Assembly: GCF_000308695.1 (NCBI RefSeq)
Contig: NZ_BAGG01000262.1
Span: forward strand, 1-64,000
DNA: 64,000 nt
Direction of reading: 5' to 3'
DNA from: Nocardia takedensis NBRC 100417
Lineage (GTDB): Bacteria; Actinomycetota; Actinomycetes; Mycobacteriales; Mycobacteriaceae
The notes below the pieces were generated by a model. It was not told the origin of the DNA. It worked only from the letters and a program-made list of their open reading frames with translations, and ran no database searches. Positions 1 to 8,612 of the stretch are shown here, piece by piece; position 1 is the first letter of the stretch, and every line of letters begins with the position of its first letter. Position numbers and translations under genes: made by a program.

Positions 1-2623
1 TGAGTTGTTGTCCGGTGGTCAGGTCCCATACCCGCACCGATTCGTCGTGGCTGCCGGTGATGGTGACGGGTCGGCCGTCGAGGTGAGTGCACGCCACTGC
101 GTTCACTGGGCCGGTGTGTCCGGTGAGGTGGGTGAGTTGTTGTCCGGTGGTCAGGTCCCATACACGCACCGACTCGTCGTCGCTGCCGGTGACGGCGACG
201 GGTCGGCCGTCGATCTCGGTGCACGCCACCGCCAACACCGCGCTGGTGTGTCCGAGGGTGGTGCGGTGGGCGTGGTGGGTTTGGGTGCCGGTGGCCCAGC
301 GGACGGGCCAGTCCAGGCTGCGGTTGAGTTGGTGTTGCTGGTGTGTGGCGTTGAAGCGTGCGGCGTCGATGGCCAGGAGTTGGCGCCGCCGTGTCGGGGT
401 GAGGTGGCGGTGGTGGTCGGCTGAGCAGCGGTAGATCGAGCGGGTGAGCAGTCCGGTCGGGGTGGTGACGGTGTGTAGGGCGTCGAGCAGGGGTGCGGGT
501 TCGGCGTGGACGAGGTAGTCGGTGTCGGTGACGAGGTCGTCGACGAGTCGGGCGTGTGTGGCGTGGGTGGCGAGGTGGTGGCGGGTGTAGGGGTGCGCGC
601 GGGACCAGTCGGTGTCCGGGTCGCCGGTGGTCAGGGCGTGTCGGCGCAGTGTGTGGGTGAAGACGGTGTGGATGTGGTGCGGGTCGAGGTTTTCGGTGAG
701 GTGTTCGGCGAGGGCTTGGTGGTAGAGGCGGTAGGCGGAGCGGCCGTGTTCGACGGCTTCGACGATGTAGGAGCCGGCGGTGTGGCGTAGCCACATGAGG
801 TCGTGGTCGGTGTAGTCGTGCCCGGACATGGCGGAGGCGATGGCTGCCCACAGGTTCTCCCACGGCAGTCCTTGGCCTTGCGCGAACGCCAGGGGCCGCA
901 GCAGATCCCGGGCCCGTCGCGCGTTTTCGCCGAGGCGGGAGTCCAGGTCGTGGCGCATCGCCTCGCCGGGCAGCCGTGGCAGTCCGGCGCGCCATTCGGG
1001 GTCGTCGGGGTCGTCGGGGACGGTGGACTCGGCGGCCAGGGTCGCGGCGACGATGCGGGCGACCAGGAACGAGGGGTGGGCTTGTTCGGCGACCGCGTGT
1101 GCGACCGAACGCAGCACCTGCGAACCCGCATGGCGGTAGATGCCCTCGGGGTCGGTGCCGAGTAGTCCCCGCGCGGCGTAGGTGGCCAACGCGTCACGGT
1201 CGGCGTATCGCGGTGCGTCGAGGTCGATTTCGTGGGCGCGGTCGGTGCCGAGTCGGTCGAGCAGGTAGGGGCGTGTCCCGATCAGCAGTCGTATGCGCCC
1301 GTTCGCGTGGTCGATCAACGGTCGCAGGAGGGCGTCGATGAGTTGTTCGGGGTCGGTGGCTTCGTCGAGGCCGTCGATGAGGACCGTGAACACTGTTGCT
1401 CGCCCGGTGAGTCGGTCCAGGAGTTCTCCGACGGTGGCCGCCGAGTGGTGTGCGGCGGCGGCGATCCCGTCGCGGACCTGGTCGAGGGTGAGGTTCTGGG
1501 CGTAGATCACCGCGTCCAGGGCGCCGATGGCGGGGATGGCTTCGGTGGGCAGGGCGAGGGTGTCGGTGGGGACGGTGCGACGGTATTCGGGGTGGGCCAG
1601 GGTGGCGATGAGGCCGAGGACGGCGGTTTTGCCGGAGCCGGGTCCGGCGGTGACGGCCAGCAACGGCCGGGCCGGGTCCGGGCCGCGCAGCCAGGCGGTG
1701 ATCTCGGTCAGGGCGGTGTGGCGCCCGGAGAACCACCAGCTGCGGCCGTCGGTGCTGCCCATCGCCCGCAGCAGCAGTCGGTCACGGAACTCGACCTCGC
1801 GGCGTTGTTCGTGTTCTGCGCGTTGCGCGGCCAACTGCACGGCCAGGTCGACCTCGTTGAGGGTCGGGTCGTGACGCGGGTTGGGCAGAAACGGCGGGAT
1901 CGCGCCATTCACTCGCGCCAGTGTCGCCTCGATCGATTGTCCCTCGGCGCGACCGCCGGCGTTGCTGATCGTGGTGATCACCGAGTCCAACGGCAGGGTC
2001 GGTGGGCTGTAGCCGGCGACGGCCAACGAGTCGACGGCGTCGGTGAACAGTCGTGGGAACATTCCCGCTCGCGCCCACTGCGTCGGTTGGGTGGAACTGA
2101 TCACCACCACCCCGTTGCCGGGTTCTTCTGCCCAGTCCCCGGTGTAGGAGCGCAGGGCCGCCGCCGCGAAATCCGCGCCGCCCTGCCCGGAATAGCAGGT
2201 GTCGAGCAGGACCAGTAGCCGTCGCACCGGTGTGCCGAGCAGCATCTGTCGCGCCAGCGCCGCGGTCGCGACCGCGCCCTCGACATCGTTCGGGTCGGTG
2301 TCGGCGGTGATCAGCACGTGCTCACCGGTGGCATCGAGGCGTTCGCCGTGGCCGGTGTGATACAGCACGATCAGATCGTCGGGGCGCCGGTCCGGGGACT
2401 TGCAGAAGGCCCGCAACTCCCGCACCAACTGGGTCGAGGTCGGGTTCATCCCCAGTGTGTCGACCAGGGTGTAGCCGAACCGATCGGTGAACAACGCGAT
2501 CATCGCCGCGCGCGCGTCCGCCAAACCCGGGGTGTCCCACCCGGGTTCGTCGGTGTGGGCGGCGACCGCGGTCGCGATCAGGAACCGACGCGGCCCCGGT
2601 TGGGGTGTGTGTTCAGTGGGCAT
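1..2623 (-). CDS. Caspase-like protease / P-loop NTPase / WD40-repeat protein (C-terminus outside window)
   Basis: About 874 codons are visible, reading leftwards and open at the window edge. The N-terminal caspase (peptidase C14) fold shows the catalytic His in YHTGHGE (about residue 91) and the catalytic Cys in LLDTCYSG (about residue 144). A P-loop, AGPGSGKT, follows near residue 328 with a NACHT/AAA-like NTPase region (VLIDGLDEATD), then a helical region, then WD40 blades from about position 270 to the edge (SVRVWDLTTGQQL). The ATG at 2621-2623 overlaps the end of the upstream hydrolase gene by 11 bp, so the two are translationally coupled. This is the architecture of prokaryotic conflict or programmed-death proteins in which WD40 repeats sense and the caspase acts. 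The role is inferred; the domains are seen. Confidence is high for the gene and moderate for a defence role. Confidence 0.88.
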   Translation of the reverse strand, partial: MPTEHTPQPGPRRFLIATAVAAHTDEPGWDTPGLADARAAMIALFTDRFGYTLVDTLGMNPTSTQLVRELRAFCKSPDRRPDDLIVLYHTGHGERLDATGEHVLITADTDPNDVEGAVATAALARQMLLGTPVRRLLVLLDTCYSGQGGADFAAAALRSYTGDWAEEPGNGVVVISSTQPTQWARAGMFPRLFTDAVDSLAVAGYSPPTLPLDSVITTISNAGGRAEGQSIEATLARVNGAIPPFLPNPRHDPTLNEVDLAVQLAAQRAEHEQRREVEFRDRLLLRAMGSTDGRSWWFSGRHTALTEITAWLRGPDPARPLLAVTAGPGSGKTAVLGLIATLAHPEYRRTVPTDTLALPTEAIPAIGALDAVIYAQNLTLDQVRDGIAAAAHHSAATVGELLDRLTGRATVFTVLIDGLDEATDPEQLIDALLRPLIDHANGRIRLLIGTRPYLLDRLGTDRAHEIDLDAPRYADRDALATYAARGLLGTDPEGIYRHAGSQVLRSVAHAVAEQAHPSFLVARIVAATLAAESTVPDDPDDPEWRAGLPRLPGEAMRHDLDSRLGENARRARDLLRPLAFAQGQGLPWENLWAAIASAMSGHDYTDHDLMWLRHTAGSYIVEAVEHGRSAYRLYHQALAEHLTENLDPHHIHTVFTHTLRRHALTTGDPDTDWSRAHPYTRHHLATHATHARLVDDLVTDTDYLVHAEPAPLLDALHTVTTPTGLLTRSIYRCSADHHRHLTPTRRRQLLAIDAARFNATHQQHQLNRSLDWPVRWATGTQTHHAHRTTLGHTSAVLAVACTEIDGRPVAVTGSDDESVRVWDLTTGQQLTHLTGHTGPVNAVACTHLDGRPVTITGSHDESVRVWDLTTGQQL
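5..210. repeat. Near-identical 129-bp tandem repeat coding WD40 blades
   Basis: The stretch from about position 5 recurs from about position 134 with only a few substitutions. The period is 129 bp, which is 43 codons or one WD40 blade. The array continues past the left edge. Such high DNA identity between blades points to recent recombinational copying. Confidence 0.75.
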
Positions 2624-3485
2624 GCAGGCCGTCGGTGATCGCTTGCCCGGTCAACCGGTCGGTCAGATACGGCGACGCGTCGTGGGCTGTGGCCCCGTTG
2701 TGGACGACCGCGTCCCACACCCGATGGGTGAAATCGGTGCCGAACAACGGATCCAGCTTCTTCACCAACGCCACTACATCGCCGCCGTCGGCGATGTTCG
2801 TCCACACCAACCCCGGCCCGCCCGGCCACACCCCGACCCCCTCGACCGGCGCCGGGTGCAGGCGATCGAAGATCAGGTTCGGGATCCCCAACGGCGAGCC
2901 CACCGTCACCAACGCCCGCACCGGGTGCCCCGGCATCGAACACAACGTCTCGTAGGCGACGACCGAACCCAGCGAATGCGCCACCACCACCCGCGTGTCC
3001 GCGGTGATCACCGCCCGGACACGGTCCTGGATCTGTTCGCGCAGGTCGGGTTCGAGCAGGTAGCGGCGCACCTGTTTCACCTTCCCGATCATCGACCGGG
3101 TCGCGACACCGGCGAAGAACCGCGACCGCGACAACTGATGCAGGATCGCCTGCACCGGAACAGGTGTCGGCAACAAACTGTCTCCGCCCGGCACACGCAC
3201 CGCCGCATCGATCTCGGCGGCGGCTTCCCACCATGCCGCCAACAGCTCCTGCTCGAAACCGGCCTCCACATCAGCGGGCCCGTAATACGGCTCCCCGGGC
3301 GACAGGAACGCGCCCTGGCGCCGGAACAGGTCACCGTAGAATCCGGCCGCGACTTCCGAGGCGTCCAGAGGTGGTGTGCCGCAGCGTGTCAGCCCGCTGT
3401 TGAGCGAGGGTAGCCACTGCGAGAGCATCTTCGGCTCGCCCGAGTTCTGCGCACCGATACCGTGCACCACCACCACACGCGCCAC
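2613..3485 (-). CDS. Alpha/beta-hydrolase fold protein (PGAP1/lipase-like)
   Basis: A 290-aa protein starting VARVVVVHGIGAQ, the HGxG oxyanion strand at the extreme N-terminus. The nucleophile elbow is VVAHSLGSVVAYE, with Ser in HSLGS, and candidate triad residues lie in the C-terminal third. There is no signal peptide. The GTG at 3483-3485 is preferred because AAGGGG lies 6 nt upstream; an in-frame ATG at 3504-3506 would add seven residues. The 3' end overlaps the caspase gene by 11 bp. Hydrolases opening with HGIG are recurrent partners or effectors in NTPase-linked conflict systems. The substrate is unknown; a lipid or peptide target is possible. Confidence 0.8.
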   Translation of the reverse strand: MARVVVVHGIGAQNSGEPKMLSQWLPSLNSGLTRCGTPPLDASEVAAGFYGDLFRRQGAFLSPGEPYYGPADVEAGFEQELLAAWWEAAAEIDAAVRVPGGDSLLPTPVPVQAILHQLSRSRFFAGVATRSMIGKVKQVRRYLLEPDLREQIQDRVRAVITADTRVVVAHSLGSVVAYETLCSMPGHPVRALVTVGSPLGIPNLIFDRLHPAPVEGVGVWPGGPGLVWTNIADGGDVVALVKKLDPLFGTDFTHRVWDAVVHNGATAHDASPYLTDRLTGQAITDGLHAH

Positions 3486-3578
3486 CACACACCCCTTGCC
3501 CGGCATCTCGAAACGGTCGGTCGAACCCCTCCGACAACCTATCGCGGCCACCGGTACTGGATGTGACCAACCGATGAT

Positions 3579-4439
3579 TCAACGCCCGAACAGCCACCGC
3601 TCGACCATGTCACCGCGCGCCAGTCCCGCCGACGCGGTCCAGGACCGCAGCAGATCGTTGTAACGCTGGTAGGCCGACGCCGACCAGCCCCGCGGCGGCA
3701 AGGACACCCAACCCCGGGCACGCAGGGCCCGCGCGACGCGTTCATCGAGGATGTGACAGGGATGGTCCGGGTCACCGCCACCGGCGAAATAGAGGAACTT
3801 GGTGAAGAACGACGGACCGAGGAAGCTGATCGCGTTGGCGCGATCACCGGGCCGCAACACCGCATACGCTCCCGCGGGATCGGTACGCGAGGATCGCGCG
3901 GCGGCGTGTAGCAGGTCGGCGGCGCGGTCCGGATCGGCGGCCACGGCACGGATCCGGTGGCGCCCGTGCCGGACACGGCCGCCGGTACCCCACGCCAAGA
4001 CGTTCCACAGCAGCCGCAACATCTCCTCGCGGCCGTCGATATCGGATGCGAGCGCGAACAGATCACCCCGCGAAATCCTCGACCCGAGCACGCCGTCGGC
4101 GTCGAAGCCGTGCACAGCCAACTCCGCACGCCACCAATCCGCCACCACCCCGATGGTGTGGTCGTGGATGTAGTCGGCGGGCACGACCCCGGACAGCTCG
4201 ACACGTAATCGCCGGGGTACCGCGAGGCTGTTCAAATCGGTAGCGGTCACCTCCACCCCTTCGCCGACCACCGCGACAGCGTTACCCCGCACGCCACGCA
4301 CATCAGCCCGGCCCGAACACCGACATTCGGCGCGTTCGTCGCCTATGACCTCAGTGACACAGCCACGCGGCCCCAGCGGTCCTGACTCCTTCGCCTCCAC
4401 ATAGCGCGTCGGTACTGCCTGTGCCTCGGAAAGTGTCAT
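3579..4439 (-). CDS. Probable OGG-fold (8-oxoguanine DNA glycosylase-like) protein
   Basis: A 286-aa protein starting MTLSEAQAV. The C-terminal half has the motif ISFLGPSFFTKFLYFAGGG, a conserved Lys followed by an aromatic/Gly segment, and then CHILDERVARALRARGW with a conserved Asp. This resembles the actinobacterial OGG-fold family, whose helix-hairpin-helix glycosylases use a Lys/Asp pair. The N-terminal 100 residues are unrecognised. It lies 17 bp downstream of a DUF3558 lipoprotein gene and 94 bp upstream of the hydrolase start on the same strand, so it may belong to the same unit. The family call comes from motif memory; a different nuclease-like role cannot be excluded. Confidence 0.68.
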   Translation of the reverse strand: MTLSEAQAVPTRYVEAKESGPLGPRGCVTEVIGDERAECRCSGRADVRGVRGNAVAVVGEGVEVTATDLNSLAVPRRLRVELSGVVPADYIHDHTIGVVADWWRAELAVHGFDADGVLGSRISRGDLFALASDIDGREEMLRLLWNVLAWGTGGRVRHGRHRIRAVAADPDRAADLLHAAARSSRTDPAGAYAVLRPGDRANAISFLGPSFFTKFLYFAGGGDPDHPCHILDERVARALRARGWVSLPPRGWSASAYQRYNDLLRSWTASAGLARGDMVERWLFGR

Positions 4440-4456
4440 GCCTGACGATGCCCGTA

Positions 4457-5428
4457 TCAACTCTGTCGGTGGGCTTTCACCGCCGCGACGGCCAGGCGGC
4501 GGGTTTCGGCGCAGGAGTGGCCGGCGACCTCGATGGTCTCGATCCATTGCTCGGTCTCGCCGCGGTAGTCGACCACGAGGAACGGGTGGTCGGCGCCGGT
4601 GGCGATGGTGATCTTGCAGTAGTCGTCGCTGCCGGATTCCTCGGTCGCGGCGACGCCGAGGACGCGCAGCTGTCGGTCCTCCGGGCGCGGGAAGTCCAGC
4701 AGGGATTTCTGCCAGTTGACGTAGGTGACGTGGTAGCGGCTGGTGTCGGAGCTGGTGAAGTCGAGGCGGAAGTCGCACTCGAACGGGTTGAAGCTGAGGA
4801 TGTCGAAGCGTTGGCCGGGGTCGTAGGCGAGGTTCAGTGCCGCGCACGGGTCCTTGGTCGATCCCGGTGTGGCGGGCAGTCGCCGTGACTGCGAGCGCGG
4901 CGCCGGGTTGTTCAGCGCGGGTTCGGAGGCGGTCACGATCCGGATCAGCGGCCCGCACAGGTCCGCGCCTTCTTTGCCGCTGAGGATGTAGTGGAACGAG
5001 CGCCCCCGCTCGAACGGCAGTGCGATGCTGCACATTCCACTGTTGTCGGAGACGGTGCCGGTGCGGGCACCGAACCGCGTCTTCTGCCCGAAGCCGTCCT
5101 CGATCACCGACAACCCGACGGTGACGTATCCGATGCGGGCGGGGGTGGCGTCGGGATCGAACCGGACTTCGCATTCGTCGAGGTCGTGGTTGGCCCCGAA
5201 ATGGCGTGGGGCGCCGATGGCGTCGCGGATCGCGGGTTCGTCGAGCATGGCGCACGGGTCGATCAGGCGGACCCGGTCGCGTTCGGCCGCATCCGCCAAC
5301 GCCTGGCCGCGGTCGGGGCCCATCATGGCCCGGTATCCGCCGTCGGCGGGGACCGCGGTGCCGTGCACGGTGCAGGCGGAGCCGAGCAGGACCGCGGCCG
5401 CGAGAACGGCCAGACGTGCGCGGGTCAT
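4457..5428 (-). CDS. DUF3558-type lipoprotein
   Basis: A 323-aa protein with a lipoprotein signal peptide. The basic MTRAR start leads into a hydrophobic core ending in the lipobox LGSAC, with Cys at residue 19. The mature part has paired Cys residues in short motifs such as DPCAMLDEPAIRDAIG and CAALNLAYDPG, as in the DUF3558 family of mycolata cell-envelope lipoproteins, and looks like a tandem of two DUF3558-like halves. The start overlaps the stop of the upstream paralogue by 4 bp (ATGA), so the two are co-translated. The function of the family is not established. Confidence 0.8.
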   Translation of the reverse strand: MTRARLAVLAAAVLLGSACTVHGTAVPADGGYRAMMGPDRGQALADAAERDRVRLIDPCAMLDEPAIRDAIGAPRHFGANHDLDECEVRFDPDATPARIGYVTVGLSVIEDGFGQKTRFGARTGTVSDNSGMCSIALPFERGRSFHYILSGKEGADLCGPLIRIVTASEPALNNPAPRSQSRRLPATPGSTKDPCAALNLAYDPGQRFDILSFNPFECDFRLDFTSSDTSRYHVTYVNWQKSLLDFPRPEDRQLRVLGVAATEESGSDDYCKITIATGADHPFLVVDYRGETEQWIETIEVAGHSCAETRRLAVAAVKAHRQS

Positions 5429-6498
5429 CGGTTGGCTCCCACGAGTTCGAGGGCGGCGGGCAGCACCGCGCGGGTGACCTCGCAGATCCCGGACAGGGTG
5501 GCGCGGGGTTGGATGTGGGCGCTGCTGTCGGCGCCGACCCGGTTACCGTCCACGGACGCACCGACGGGGAAATGGAACAGGCATCGCCGGTCACCGACCA
5601 CGTCGACCTTGTCCTCGGCCAACACCTGGTATCCCTGGATCGTCTCGAGGTGGTAGTCCAGGATCGGGGTCATCGCCGAACGCGCCGCGCTCGCGGCGAA
5701 GGAGAAACCGACGATGTCGTCACCGGCCCAGAACTTGCACTCGTAGGGGGCGGTGGTGACATCGAAACGCTCGGGCCGATACCGGTCGGGGAACCGCTCG
5801 AGCAGTTCACACGGGCTGCGCTCGGCCAACCCGATCCGGGTCACGGCCTGCGCCCGGCGCGGCACCCGATCCTGGGCGAACGCGGCCACGATCCGCCCGA
5901 CCACCTCCCCGGCGACCTGGCAGGCGCCGCCGGTCGAGGACGGGAAGTAGTCGGTCGAGACCCGCAGGTAGGGTACCGGCGGCAGTTCCACCACCTCGGG
6001 CACCACCGTGGTCGCCGGGTCGGTGACCGGCGCGGTGGAGGACGGGAACCGCATCGGTACCCGGTATCCGCAGGAGGAGCCGCGGGTGCGGACTTTGTCG
6101 ACGTGGACGGTCTCCCCGGCCACCACCACCGCCCCCTCGTCCGACAGCGGCCCGCTGTCGTCGAGGTCCACGGTCACATCGGCCGCCACCCGGTTCCCCG
6201 GAATCGCTATGCGCACCACACATTCGGCCAGTCCCTGCCACGGCGACACCGACACGATCGGCCCGTAGCGTGAGAGCTGTTGGTCGGGTTCGAGCAGCGC
6301 GCACGGATCGATCGAGCGCACCTGCTCGGCGGTCTGGAGTTTCGCGTAATCCGCCGAGGCGACCGCGCGCCCGAACACCTCGACGCTCTGCTCCGGCGGC
6401 GCGGGCCGCGGCGTCCACACCGGCGGCTCACCACCCGAACACGACGCCACCACCACCGCCGTCAACACCGCGGGCACCACCCGCCCCAGCACGCGCAT
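5425..6498 (-). CDS. DUF3558-type lipoprotein, paralogue of the next gene
   Basis: A 357-aa lipoprotein: MRVLGRVVPAV, hydrophobic core, lipobox VVASC, then a Pro-rich spacer. Motifs such as RSIDPCALLEPDQQLSRYG and SPCELLERFPDRY repeat the DUF3558 pattern and match the downstream gene, indicating tandem duplication. The start at 6498 is preferred over an upstream in-frame ATG because it places the signal peptide at the N-terminus. It is the first gene of the minus-strand run through 2613. Confidence 0.8.
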   Translation of the reverse strand: MRVLGRVVPAVLTAVVVASCSGGEPPVWTPRPAPPEQSVEVFGRAVASADYAKLQTAEQVRSIDPCALLEPDQQLSRYGPIVSVSPWQGLAECVVRIAIPGNRVAADVTVDLDDSGPLSDEGAVVVAGETVHVDKVRTRGSSCGYRVPMRFPSSTAPVTDPATTVVPEVVELPPVPYLRVSTDYFPSSTGGACQVAGEVVGRIVAAFAQDRVPRRAQAVTRIGLAERSPCELLERFPDRYRPERFDVTTAPYECKFWAGDDIVGFSFAASAARSAMTPILDYHLETIQGYQVLAEDKVDVVGDRRCLFHFPVGASVDGNRVGADSSAHIQPRATLSGICEVTRAVLPAALELVGANR

Positions 6499-6580
6499 AT
6501 CGAAACCCCTCCCGCCGCGTCCACCAGCGAGCATAACCACCCGACACCGTCACCCCGCACCGGGCGCCGGGCCCGGGCCA

Positions 6581-6661
6581 GTGTTCTCGGTGGCGTTGAG
6601 CCCGGACGGCGCCACGCTGGCCACCGCCAGCTACGACAGCACGGTGCGGTTATGGATCTGA
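6581..6661 (+). pseudogene. Orphan WD40 blade fragment
   Basis: These 27 codons, closed by TGA at 6659-6661, read as one WD40 blade: SPDGATLATASYDS followed by TVRLW. No upstream start or flanking blades are seen. It is a relic of a WD40-repeat gene on the strand opposite the caspase/WD40 gene. Confidence 0.6.
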
Positions 6662-6926
6662 AGTGGGACTATCTCGACTGGCCACCAGGCACGACTTCAG
6701 CGAGGAATCTGGTGTGGGGCAGCGGCCCGATCCGGAGTCCATTCGGACTGAATTCGGCTGGCCGGGAGCAGTTTTCGGCCACGCAGGGTGCCATCTTCGC
6801 AGTCTGCACTGCGGCGTCGACACAGGGATTGTGCCTCGCTGGCGATTCTCGGACTGCATGGGTTTGTCGCCAACGGGCGCGGCAGGCCCATGTCCGCCTG
6901 TCGAGCACGCGCACAGTCGGGGTGAA

Positions 6927-7385
6927 TCAGTTGTACTGAGTCGACGAAGATCGTGGCCGGCGTTCTACGGGTACTGCCATCCAGTCCGGCTTTCCCTTCT
7001 TCTTCGGTCCTTCCGCCCACCGCACGTAGAGGTGGGTGGGCAGGTCCGGCTGGCCGCTGCCGCCCATCATGGTGAAGCGATGTCCGTCCTTGTGGATGTC
7101 AGCACCAACCCCGATGGTGACCTTGACCGGCAGGTTCGAGGTGTGGCATTCGATCCGGGCGGCGTCGACCTCCACCCCGCTCGCGGCGAATTGCGACACG
7201 TTCAACAACTTCCAGTGGGTGTCGGTCTCATCGACGACCCGCCATCGCTGACCCGCCGCGAGCTGGTTGGCGTATTCGGAGGCAGCCGCCTGTCGGCGCG
7301 AAAACTGGGCCGCCAGGATAGAGACGATCAACGCCAGACCTGAGGCGACAGCAGCGAAAGTAGCGATCCAGTCCGAGGTATCCAT
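6927..7385 (-). CDS. Small membrane-anchored protein of unknown function
   Basis: A 152-aa protein. MDTSDWIATF leads into one transmembrane helix at about residues 7-29, followed by a basic stop-transfer (SRRQ) and a soluble domain of about 115 residues rich in beta-type segments (KLLNVSQFAASGVEVDAAR). Positive-inside logic puts the domain in the cytoplasm. The ATG at 7383-7385 is chosen because longer in-frame starts add a low-complexity basic stretch. I do not recognise the family; such anchored domains are common in actinomycete accessory regions. Confidence 0.6.
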   Translation of the reverse strand: MDTSDWIATFAAVASGLALIVSILAAQFSRRQAAASEYANQLAAGQRWRVVDETDTHWKLLNVSQFAASGVEVDAARIECHTSNLPVKVTIGVGADIHKDGHRFTMMGGSGQPDLPTHLYVRWAEGPKKKGKPDWMAVPVERRPRSSSTQYN

Positions 7386-7856
7386 CCGTGCATCGTAGGA
7401 CTGTGGACCGAATCGACTCGGTCGCAACCGGCTGCGACGCATCGGAGTTCCTGCGGCCACCAGGCCGGCGCGTCGGCTGTTCGGTGTGCTTGAGGTCGGC
7501 GCCAAGTTGTCCAGAGCCGGAGAGCATTTGGCCGAGTTCGAGGCGAGCACCGAGGCGTACCGCACCAGCGGCGTGGCCTGGTCGGCGGTGGGAATGATGT
7601 GGTCGAGGTCGGTGGTGGCGGTCCAGGCCAGATCCCTGGACTACCGAACACACCGATGTCACGGCGCCCTGCCGGCCGGCGGCCCTGCTGGAGGGTCGTG
7701 GGGCACGACTGCCTGGGGTGTGTCACCCACGGCGCGGCCGCCGTGGTCGAACGAACGCGTGGAGCTGTCCCCGCCCCGCGCGGACCCACCATCTCTCGTC
7801 GACGGTGTTCTCGATCGTCATGGCATAGTCGGACGGCGGTGAGGCACGATCGGGGA
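7386..7856. other. Intergenic, no convincing gene
   Basis: Divergent intergenic space between a minus-strand membrane protein gene and a plus-strand hypothetical. Overlapping frames exist on both strands but none has a recognisable domain or a good ribosome binding site. It presumably carries both promoters; none was identified with confidence. Confidence 0.5.
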
Positions 7857-8246
7857 ATGAAGACGTATGGGCCCGTTGACGATCGGCCGCACAAGGATCC
7901 TCTCGAGCAGACCGACCGGGAGTTCTTCGCCGGATTCGCCGCGCGCACCGGCCTGTATATCGGCTACACCGATCTGCGCGGTGTCGTGACCTACCTCGAG
8001 GGCTACGACATGGCCTCGCGTCGCTGCGGCCGTCCGGGCCTGGAGGGATGGCGCGAGTGGCTGATGACCCATCACGAGGTCGGGTCGAATCTGGTCTGGT
8101 CGGCCCAGATCAAACAGATCGCCCTGCCCGAGTGGGACGGTGGGACACCGCTGAGCGTCGAGCAGGAAAAGCTGGTACTCACCCCGCTGTTCGGGCTACT
8201 GGACGCCTTCCTCGCCGAGCGCGAGTCCACACCGCCGCCGGACTGA
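7857..8246 (+). CDS. Hypothetical protein, 129 aa
   Basis: A soluble protein starting MKTYGPVDDRP, with CGGGGA just upstream of the ATG as a ribosome binding site. The composition is globular, with segments such as GLYIGYTDLRGVVTYLEGYD and LVWSAQIKQIALPEWDGG, and there is no signal peptide or membrane helix. I do not recognise the family. A longer in-frame start at 7599 adds sequence that does not look coding. Confidence 0.55.
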   Translation: MKTYGPVDDRPHKDPLEQTDREFFAGFAARTGLYIGYTDLRGVVTYLEGYDMASRRCGRPGLEGWREWLMTHHEVGSNLVWSAQIKQIALPEWDGGTPLSVEQEKLVLTPLFGLLDAFLAERESTPPPD

Positions 8247-8612
8247 CCGATGGCCCTCGACGCGGGGCCGACCGTGTGCGGGGGTGGCTGAACAATCGGG
8301 TGTGGACGAAACCTCGCATGAGCTCTACCTCCAGCAGGACCATCGTCAGGGTCGTCGGGATCGTCGAATTCGACGCGGCTTCACCTACCAGCACCGGTAT
8401 TCACCCCACCCGGACGGGTTCACCGCGCGCTGGGTGCTTCCGGGACGTCGACCGAGCCCGGTCGCGCTCGGGGTGTGATGTGAGGATCCCTCATATTTCG
8501 GTGCTCGTTGTTGGGGGAACCCGCTGATGCCGAACCGCTCGCGCGGCGGAGGGCTCGACAGGACCCGGCGTTCCCCGCCCGGGGAACCCTTTCGATGAGA
8601 GTGAGGATGTGG
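8247..8612. other. Intergenic region upstream of fabG remnant
   Basis: No convincing gene. A perfect 5-bp inverted repeat around ATC lies at 8481-8493 (TGAGG-ATC-CCTCA), about 120 bp before the fabG start, and could be a small operator. It is too short to call firmly. Confidence 0.4.

Noticed and set aside
1..210. The 129-bp tandem repeat as a CRISPR-like array or minisatellite
   Set aside because: The repeat is in frame and encodes WD40 blades; there are no spacers between units.
4991..6540. Long plus-strand frames opposite the DUF3558 lipoprotein genes
   Set aside because: They are Arg/Gly/Pro-rich shadows of high-GC coding on the minus strand, where signal peptides and family motifs are clear.
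8284..8478. 64-codon plus-strand frame before fabG
   Set aside because: No ribosome binding site, basic low-information composition, and an equally good frame on the other strand.
8481..8493. TGAGG-ATC-CCTCA palindrome as a defined operator
   Set aside because: Only 5-bp arms; such short inverted repeats occur often by chance, so it is mentioned only within the intergenic entry.
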